46,719 nt of DNA from Betaproteobacteria bacterium. GTDB lineage: Bacteria; Pseudomonadota; Gammaproteobacteria; Burkholderiales; SG8-41. Shown here piece after piece: positions 41,647-46,719 of the stretch. Under the pieces are notes generated by a model. It saw nothing but the letters and a program-made list of their open reading frames with translations. It did no database searches and was not told the DNA's origin. Where the stretch lies: contig VGIF01000005.1 of the NCBI GenBank assembly GCA_016868015.1, forward strand, positions 1 through 46,719. The letters are read 5' to 3'. Position numbers and translations under genes: made by a program. Numbering within the stretch: the first letter of the stretch is position 1; each line of letters begins with the position of its first letter.

Positions 41647-41677
41647 GCTGCGATGCGTGTATCGTGGCGGCTCTCCC
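41645..41677. repeat. 33-bp dispersed repeat, copy 2
   Basis: It matches 32048-32080 at 30 of 33 positions, with the common core TGCGTGTATCGTGGCG. It overlaps the end of the small exported-protein frame. Confidence 0.75.
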
Positions 41678-41756
41678 GCAGCAAGGGGGCCGCGGTTCAC
41701 ATGCTTCGCCGCTCGGGTGGCACCGTTGTTCACGCTGCCGGCATATTGTTAAAACC

Positions 41757-42206
41757 TTAGCGCGTCGCGCTGCCGGGTTGGCTATTCTGCGCGGCGGGCT
41801 CGAGTGCCAGCAGTTGCGGCGCGACTTGGGCAAACTGCGCGTGCGGCGCATGCGTCATCGAAATCGCCGCCGCGCAATCCCTGGCGCCGCGCGCGAGCGC
41901 CAGTTTGGCCACGGTGGCGACACCTTGATCGAGTTGCAGTTTATATTCCGGGTATTGTTCCAATTCGGGCAGGCGCGCGCGTATCCGCGCAACGCCATGG
42001 GCATGCTCCCAGGTGTGCACACGTGCAGCCTCGCTGCTGGTGAAGCCGCGGCGGCGCTGGCAGGCGGCGGCAAAATGATCGAATGATTTCACCACCAACG
42101 CGGCGCGCAGATACGCGGGCTCGGTAACCCTCGGCGGCTGCGCTTGAGCCACCGGCGCTACAACGAGCCCGATCACGAGCCAGCGCGACAACCCTGATGC
42201 ACGCAT
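41757..42206 (-). CDS. Hypothetical exported protein
   Basis: A 149-residue protein with a signal peptide (RASGLSRWLVIGLVVAPVAQ, cleavage after AQA) and a helical, mostly polar mature part. Two cysteines (FAAACQRR and ARDCAAA) could form a disulfide. I do not recognise a family. Segments such as FDHFAAACQRRRGFTSSEAA and VAKLALARGARDCAAAI suggest a four-helix arrangement. I use ATG 42206; a TTG at 42215 is an alternative. It is downstream of the nucleotidyltransferase-like gene and repeat copy I. Confidence 0.6.
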   Translation of the reverse strand: MRASGLSRWLVIGLVVAPVAQAQPPRVTEPAYLRAALVVKSFDHFAAACQRRRGFTSSEAARVHTWEHAHGVARIRARLPELEQYPEYKLQLDQGVATVAKLALARGARDCAAAISMTHAPHAQFAQVAPQLLALEPAAQNSQPGSATR

Positions 42207-42218
42207 GCGCGACAAATG

Positions 42219-42244
42219 TAACTATTTGATTTAATTCACATTTT
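42219..42244 (-). repeat. IHF-site-like A/T-rich motif, copy I
   Basis: Minus-strand reading gives AAAATGTGAATTA, then AATCAA-ATAG-TTA (exact WATCAANNNNTTR). It overlaps the stop codon of the gene at 42243. Confidence 0.7.
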
Positions 42245-42845
42245 ATGTTTGTGCCAACAACACCTCGACCTCCGCCAGCTTGGCGCGTTCGATCGCTTTG
42301 CCCGCCGGCGAAGTTTTAAGCGGCATGCGCGCATCGCGCGGCGAGAACACCGTGAGTTCGATCGGCGCGGCCTCGTCGTTTAACGTAAAAGATGGCACGG
42401 TGATGCGCGCTTCGCCGCAATAGAGGTTTGCCTGTCCGCTTTCGTAATCGATGCCGCGATCGATTAAATAAAGCTCCACCGCTTTGGCGTCGTCGGTGAA
42501 CAACTGCAACTCGATGCCAGCGTACTTGCCGGCGTTGCCGCTTAAAACGCTGCCGGTCAGATGCGGGTTAAAAATTTCCAGTTCAATCATCGCGCGCACG
42601 GCAAGTTCGCGCAACTGCGCCAGGCGTTCGCGATGCGCTCCCGCTTGATAAATGCCGCGATAGGCGCGTAGCGCTGCGTCGATTTCATCGTTGCCCGGCA
42701 ATTGCCGCGCATCCCCCACGCCCGCTTGCCGCGCGGCTTTTTTCTTGGCAAGCCCGTAGTCCTCGACGCCGTCTTCGGCCATGATGCGCGCGGCGAGATA
42801 GGCGATTTGCGCGCGCGCATCGTTGCGTGCAGGGCTGCGGGACAT
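42243..42845 (-). CDS. Conserved nucleotidyltransferase-like protein
   Basis: A 200-residue cytosolic protein. It begins with a helical domain (IAYLAARIMAEDGVEDYGLAKKKAARQ, then DEIDAALRAYRGIY) and continues with AMIELEIFNPHLTGSVLSGNAGKYAGIELQLFTDD, in which LTGSVLSG and the later acidic positions recall the GS...D.D pattern of minimal nucleotidyltransferases. Relatives in proteobacteria are conserved but uncharacterised and carry inconsistent labels. It is 6 bases after mrcA and probably co-transcribed with it. No exact function is assigned. Confidence 0.65.
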   Translation of the reverse strand: MSRSPARNDARAQIAYLAARIMAEDGVEDYGLAKKKAARQAGVGDARQLPGNDEIDAALRAYRGIYQAGAHRERLAQLRELAVRAMIELEIFNPHLTGSVLSGNAGKYAGIELQLFTDDAKAVELYLIDRGIDYESGQANLYCGEARITVPSFTLNDEAAPIELTVFSPRDARMPLKTSPAGKAIERAKLAEVEVLLAQT

Positions 42846-42851
42846 GACGGT

Positions 42852-45152
42852 TTAGAACAGTTGGTTGCGCGCGGCTTCCGGCGCCGCGGGCGCCGGCGCG
42901 CGCGGGGCGGATTCCGCCGCCGCGGTATCGTTGGCGTTGTTATCGTTGCCGCGCGGGGCGAATTCCTGCATGTACACTTCGCCGCCCGCGTTAACCACGC
43001 CTTTGGGCGCTTGCAGCGGCGTCTCCGGAGCGCCTTTAAGCGCCACCCTCATGTAACGGATCCAGATCGGCAGCGCGACATTGCCGCCGGTTTCATGACG
43101 GCCCAGCGATTTGGGCTGATCAAAGCCCACCCATGCCACCGCCACCAGGTTGGCGTTAAAGCCGCCAAACCAGGCGTCCAGAAAATCATTGGTGGTGCCG
43201 GTCTTGCCCGCAAGATCGCCACGGCCCAGGCTCATCGCGGCGGTGGCCGTGCCATGACGCACCACGTCACGCATCATGCTGGTCATGACATAGGCGTTGC
43301 GCTCGTCGATGGCGCGCTCGGCGTTGATCCCGGCGCGCACGTTGGGTTGCTCGAACAGTACCGTGCCGCGGCCATCGACGATTCGCTGGATGAAATAAGG
43401 TTTGACACGGAAACCGCCGTTGGCGAACACCGAATAACCGGCGGTCAATTGAAGCGGCGTGGCGCTGCCCGCGCCCAACGCCATGGTCAGATACGGCGGG
43501 TGCTGCTTGGCATCGAAGCCAAAACGCGTGACGTAATCCTGCGCATAGCGCGGCGAGATCGCCTGGATCAGGCGGACCGATACCAGGTTTTTGGATCGCG
43601 CCAGCGCTTGACGCATGGTCATTGGGCCGTCATAGGTGCCGTCGTAGTTCTTCGGCTCCCAGCGCTTGCCGCCGGTTTGCGCGGCGCTAAACTGCAGCGG
43701 CTCGTCGTTGATGATGGACGCCGCGGTAAAACCCTTTTCCAGGGCGGCGGAGTAAACAAACGGCTTAAAGCTCGAGCCCGGCTGGCGCAAGGCCTGCGTG
43801 ACGTGGTTGTATTGCGATTGCGCGAAATCAAAACCGCCCGCCAACGCGCGGATCGCGCCGTCGCGCGGATCGGCGGATACGAGGGCGCCCTCCACCGCCG
43901 GGATTTGCGTAATGTGCCAACGCTTATCGTCCGCCCGCTGCACGCGAATAATAGCGCCGCGCCGGATACGCTGATTGGGGTTGGCGCTGTCGAGCAAAAA
44001 CCTGGCCGCAAAACGCAATCCCGCATCCGTAATTTCCACGTATTCCCCGCCGCGCCGGTAGGCCGTGACGCGGCGCGGCGAAGCCTCGGTCACCACCGCG
44101 GCACGGATATCTTCGCTGTCGGGGTAATTTTGCAGCGCTTCTTCCAGGGCCTCTTCGCTGGCCCCAGGCCGCAGCTCGACAAAAGCCTCCGCGCCGCGGT
44201 AACCGTGGCGCCGGTCGTAGGCCAAAAGCCCCGCGCGCAGCGCGGCATTGGCGGCGTTTTGGTGATCGATCTGCAGCGTGGTGTATACCCGCAATCCCAT
44301 GGCGTAGGCGTCTTCCCGGTAACGCTCATACATCGCTTGGCGCACCATCTCCGCGACGTATTCGGCACGGGTAGCGAATTCGTTCAGTTCGTTTTTGATC
44401 ACCAACTGCTGCTGGTCGGCCTCGCTTTGCTGCTCGGCGCTGATCAAATTCATTTCGCGCATGCGCCGCAGCACATATTGCTGGCGCAACTTGGCGCGCG
44501 CCGGATTGGCCACCGGATTAAAACTCGACGGCGCCTTGGGCAGCCCCGCCAGCATCGCGGTTTCGGCCAGCGTCAGCCGGTCGAGCGGCCTGCCATAGTA
44601 AATGCGCGCGGCAGAAGCAAACCCATAAGCGCGTTGGCCAAGGTAGATCTGATTGACGTAGAGCTCGAGAATTTGCTGTTTGCTTAAGCTCGCCTCGATC
44701 TTGAAAGCCAGCAAAATTTCATTGATTTTACGGTTAAGGGTTTTCTCGCGCGACAGAAAAAAGTTGCGCGCCACTTGCATGGTGATGGTGGAGGCGCCTT
44801 GGCGCACACCAGCGCTGCTGAGGTTGGCAAGCGCGGCGCGGCCGATGCCCACGTAATCAACGCCCTTGTGGCGAAAATAGCGTTCGTCTTCCGCCGCCAA
44901 AATGGCGTCGACTAGGGTTTTGGGCACATCCTTGATCGCCACGAAGGAGCGGCGCTCTTCGCCGAACTCGCCGATGAGTTTCTCGTCCGCACTGTAGACA
45001 CGCAAGGGAATCTTCGGCCGATAGTCGGCCAGCGTTTCCAGCGATGGCAGCGTCGGCCAAATCATGGCGGCGGCGAACGCAACCAAGATGGCAGTTGCAA
45101 AAACCCCCACGACCACCAGTAATAGCGGATAGATCAACCAGCGCACAAACAT
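42852..45152 (-). CDS. mrcA: Penicillin-binding protein 1A
   Basis: A 766-residue class A PBP, anchored by one N-terminal helix (YPLLLVVVGVFATAILVAF). The glycosyltransferase (GT51) domain has AILAAEDERYFRHKGVD, QGASTITMQVARNFF and KINEILLAFKIEASLSKQQILELYVN. An OB-like insert precedes the transpeptidase domain, with SSFKP (catalytic Ser near 460), SKN in ARSKNLVSV and KTG in LAGKTGTTNDF. The C-terminal tail is Ala/Pro-rich and disordered. It polymerises and cross-links peptidoglycan. The gene is divergent from pilM, the usual arrangement in beta- and gammaproteobacteria; the 220-base gap must hold both promoters, but I could not choose clear boxes. Confidence 0.95.
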   Translation of the reverse strand: MFVRWLIYPLLLVVVGVFATAILVAFAAAMIWPTLPSLETLADYRPKIPLRVYSADEKLIGEFGEERRSFVAIKDVPKTLVDAILAAEDERYFRHKGVDYVGIGRAALANLSSAGVRQGASTITMQVARNFFLSREKTLNRKINEILLAFKIEASLSKQQILELYVNQIYLGQRAYGFASAARIYYGRPLDRLTLAETAMLAGLPKAPSSFNPVANPARAKLRQQYVLRRMREMNLISAEQQSEADQQQLVIKNELNEFATRAEYVAEMVRQAMYERYREDAYAMGLRVYTTLQIDHQNAANAALRAGLLAYDRRHGYRGAEAFVELRPGASEEALEEALQNYPDSEDIRAAVVTEASPRRVTAYRRGGEYVEITDAGLRFAARFLLDSANPNQRIRRGAIIRVQRADDKRWHITQIPAVEGALVSADPRDGAIRALAGGFDFAQSQYNHVTQALRQPGSSFKPFVYSAALEKGFTAASIINDEPLQFSAAQTGGKRWEPKNYDGTYDGPMTMRQALARSKNLVSVRLIQAISPRYAQDYVTRFGFDAKQHPPYLTMALGAGSATPLQLTAGYSVFANGGFRVKPYFIQRIVDGRGTVLFEQPNVRAGINAERAIDERNAYVMTSMMRDVVRHGTATAAMSLGRGDLAGKTGTTNDFLDAWFGGFNANLVAVAWVGFDQPKSLGRHETGGNVALPIWIRYMRVALKGAPETPLQAPKGVVNAGGEVYMQEFAPRGNDNNANDTAAAESAPRAPAPAAPEAARNQLF

Positions 45153-45372
45153 TTAGCGGAACATTCCAAAAAATAATGCTTGATAATTCTGATACTTAGA
45201 CGATTTTCTTGATAGTGCACTTGAGTCCTACCCAGCAAATTTTGTACAAGCTACACTATTTCCGAGTACCTGAAAACGGACTCGGTCAAAGCTACGCGTA
45301 CGTGAAAAACATCACATAAAGTAAACGAGTTACGTCGCATAATTAAAGTTACCTGTAGGCGGAAACTCTTAT

Positions 45373-46485
45373 ATGGCGCTATCCAAAGATAAATTTTCCG
45401 GGGCCTTTGCCGCGCTGGAACGCATGTTCCAGCCGAAAGCGCCGCCGTTGATCGGCATGGACATCAGCACCACAGCGGTCAAGATGGTGGAACTGTCGGC
45501 TTCCGGCAACAACATGTACCGCGTTGAACGCTACGCGATCGAACCGCTGCCGCGTGATTCGGTGGTGGAAGGCAATATCAATAACCTCGATGCCGTGGGT
45601 GAAGCCGTCAAGCGCTGCCACAACCGGCTGGGTAGCGGCATCAAGAACGTTGCCTTGGCGCTGCCCAACGCGGCGGTGATCACTAAAAAAATTCTGGTGC
45701 CCGCGGGTTTGACCGAGGAAGAGATAGAAGTTCAAGTCGAAACCGAGGCCAACCAATATATTCCGTTTTCATTGGATGAAGTCAATCTGGATTTCCAGGT
45801 GATCGGCCCCGCGCCCAACAGCGAGGAGGACGTTGAGGTCCTGATCGCGGCCTCGCGCAAGGAAAAGGTTGAAGACCGCGTCGCCGCGACCGAAGTGGCC
45901 GGTCTTAAACCGGCGGTGGTCGACGTGGATTTACTTGCCGCGCAAGCCGCCTACGCGTTGATCGAAACCCAATTCCCGAACAACGGCCGCGACCTGAACA
46001 TCGCCATCGTCGATGTCGGCGCGGCCTTTACCGTGGTCAATGTGCTGCGCAACGGGCAATCGATTTACCTGCGCGAGCAGCCGTTTGGCGGCGCTCAGCT
46101 GACGCAGGAAATTCAGGACAAGTTCGGCTTATCGCGCGAGGAGGCGGAAGTCGCCAAACGCGCCGGCGGTTTGCCCGATAACTACGAAACCGAGGTGCTC
46201 AATCCGTTCCTCGACACGTTTAGCCTGGAAGTGACGCGCGCGCTGCAGTTCTTTTTCACCTCCACCCAGTACAACCAAGTCAATCATATCGTGCTCGCCG
46301 GCGGCTGCGCGGCGCTGCCCGGTGTCGAGCGCGCGGTCGAGCAACGCACGCAAGTAAAAACGATAGTCGCCAACCCGTTCGCCAACATGGCGTTGTCGTC
46401 CAAAATCCGGCCCAAAAACCTGCAGCAAGACGCGCCCTCGCTGATGGTCGCGTGCGGACTTGCCCTGCGGAGATTCGATCCATGA
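45373..46485 (+). CDS. pilM: Type IV pilus inner-membrane platform protein PilM
   Basis: A 370-residue cytosolic actin-like protein. Features are PPLIGMDISTTAVKMVEL (phosphate 1), VALALPNAAVITKKILVP, VQVETEANQYIPFSLDEVNLDFQV, NIAIVDVGAAFTVVNVLRNG (phosphate 2) and HIVLAGGCAALPGVERAVEQ (adenosine motif). PilM binds the N terminus of PilN and links the assembly platform to the motor. It is complete, ending in a 4-base overlap with the pilN start, but the following pilN-pilO-pilP genes are fused and damaged (see next entry). Confidence 0.95.
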   Translation: MALSKDKFSGAFAALERMFQPKAPPLIGMDISTTAVKMVELSASGNNMYRVERYAIEPLPRDSVVEGNINNLDAVGEAVKRCHNRLGSGIKNVALALPNAAVITKKILVPAGLTEEEIEVQVETEANQYIPFSLDEVNLDFQVIGPAPNSEEDVEVLIAASRKEKVEDRVAATEVAGLKPAVVDVDLLAAQAAYALIETQFPNNGRDLNIAIVDVGAAFTVVNVLRNGQSIYLREQPFGGAQLTQEIQDKFGLSREEAEVAKRAGGLPDNYETEVLNPFLDTFSLEVTRALQFFFTSTQYNQVNHIVLAGGCAALPGVERAVEQRTQVKTIVANPFANMALSSKIRPKNLQQDAPSLMVACGLALRRFDP

Positions 46486-46719
46486 TGCGCGTGAATCTAT
46501 TGCCGCACCGCGAAATTCGACGCAAGCGGCAGCAACAACAGTTTTTATCGTCCCTCGCGCTGGTGGCGCTGAAAATGGTTGGCGTGCTCAAGCAAAAAGA
46601 GGTCATCGGACTGGTGCGCACGCCGGACAACGTGTTGTTCTAGGTAAAAGCGGGAAATTATCTCGGCCAAAACTTCGGGCGCATCGTCGCGGTCAGCGAC
46701 GGCGCCATCAAACTTAAGG
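46482..46719 (+). pseudogene. pilN start fused to pilP end, with an in-frame stop
   Basis: The frame starts as PilN: MMRVNLLPHREIRRKRQQQQ, the PilM-binding motif, then the first part of a membrane helix (FLSSLALVAL). At about 46563-46572 it switches without frame change to the C-terminal domain of PilP (KMVGVLKQKEVIGLVRTPDN). A TAG stop at 46641-46643 interrupts it, and the same frame continues VKAGNYLGQNFGRIVAVSDG to the window edge. Most of pilN, all of pilO and the lipoprotein end of pilP are therefore missing. If real, the pilus assembly platform would be broken; an assembly artefact is the alternative. Confidence 0.75.

Noticed and set aside
42702-44687. 661-codon open frame on the plus strand, opposite mrcA
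   Set aside because: Antisense of a complete PBP1A gene with all catalytic motifs; composition is that of a shadow frame.

Overview
The window looks like a chromosomal segment of a GC-rich, aerobic, Gram-negative betaproteobacterium. This is inferred from gene content and order, not from a marker-gene match. Supporting blocks are dusB-fis with purH-purD and hemF, lptD-surA-pdxA-ksgA, amgK-murU beside lptD, cytochrome c4-engB-hemB, and mrcA divergent from pilM. Nearly all of it is housekeeping or ordinary metabolic DNA; the unusual material lies between the genes and in several broken genes.

Layout. 1-165: the end of an IS5-family element whose transposase runs off the left edge. 228-2713: a CmcJ/NvfI-type oxidoreductase, a beta-hydroxyacid dehydrogenase and a RelE/ParE-type toxin-antitoxin pair behind a palindrome. 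2833-8079: a branched-chain amino acid ABC operon (livJ-type receptor, livH, livM, livG, livF), interrupted between livH and livM by a GxxExxY gene enclosed in perfect 30-bp inverted repeats. 8118-12957 (minus strand): DUF2214, two GFA-family genes around a racemase, a MOSC protein, and an alkylation-repair pair (Ada/AlkA fusion plus a frameshifted ogt). 13086-17809: TldE/TldD-like proteins, a deleted HAD phosphatase, an ankyrin protein and hemF. 18186-22465: purD, purH, fis, dusB. 22821-27120: ubiH, pepP, murU, amgK. 27241-32928: lptD, surA, pdxA, ksgA. 33071-35740: a CsgG-like protein, a frameshifted Bug-type receptor, gloA and rubredoxin. 35846-41351: thiD, thiE, hemL, cytochrome c4, engB, hemB. 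41434-46719: small secreted proteins, a nucleotidyltransferase-like protein, mrcA, pilM, and a pilN start fused to a pilP end.

Genes that work together: hemL, hemB and hemF in haem synthesis; purH/purD in purine synthesis; thiD/thiE in thiamine; amgK/murU in muropeptide recycling, near mrcA-type wall synthesis; lptD with its chaperone surA in outer-membrane assembly.

Main non-coding observations. (1) Nine copies of a roughly 27-bp A/T-rich motif; seven lie at or just past a stop codon in gene sense, one 100 bp beyond a stop, and one is reversed between lptD and surA. Eight match the IHF consensus WATCAANNNNTTR with an A-tract upstream. (2) A class of long hairpins built from short tandem words, one pair of which brackets the GxxExxY gene. 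(3) A candidate structured RNA between engB and hemB. (4) A cluster of broken genes (ogt, HAD phosphatase, Bug receptor, pilN/pilP), which points to gene decay or to assembly error. No tRNA, rRNA or CRISPR array was seen.
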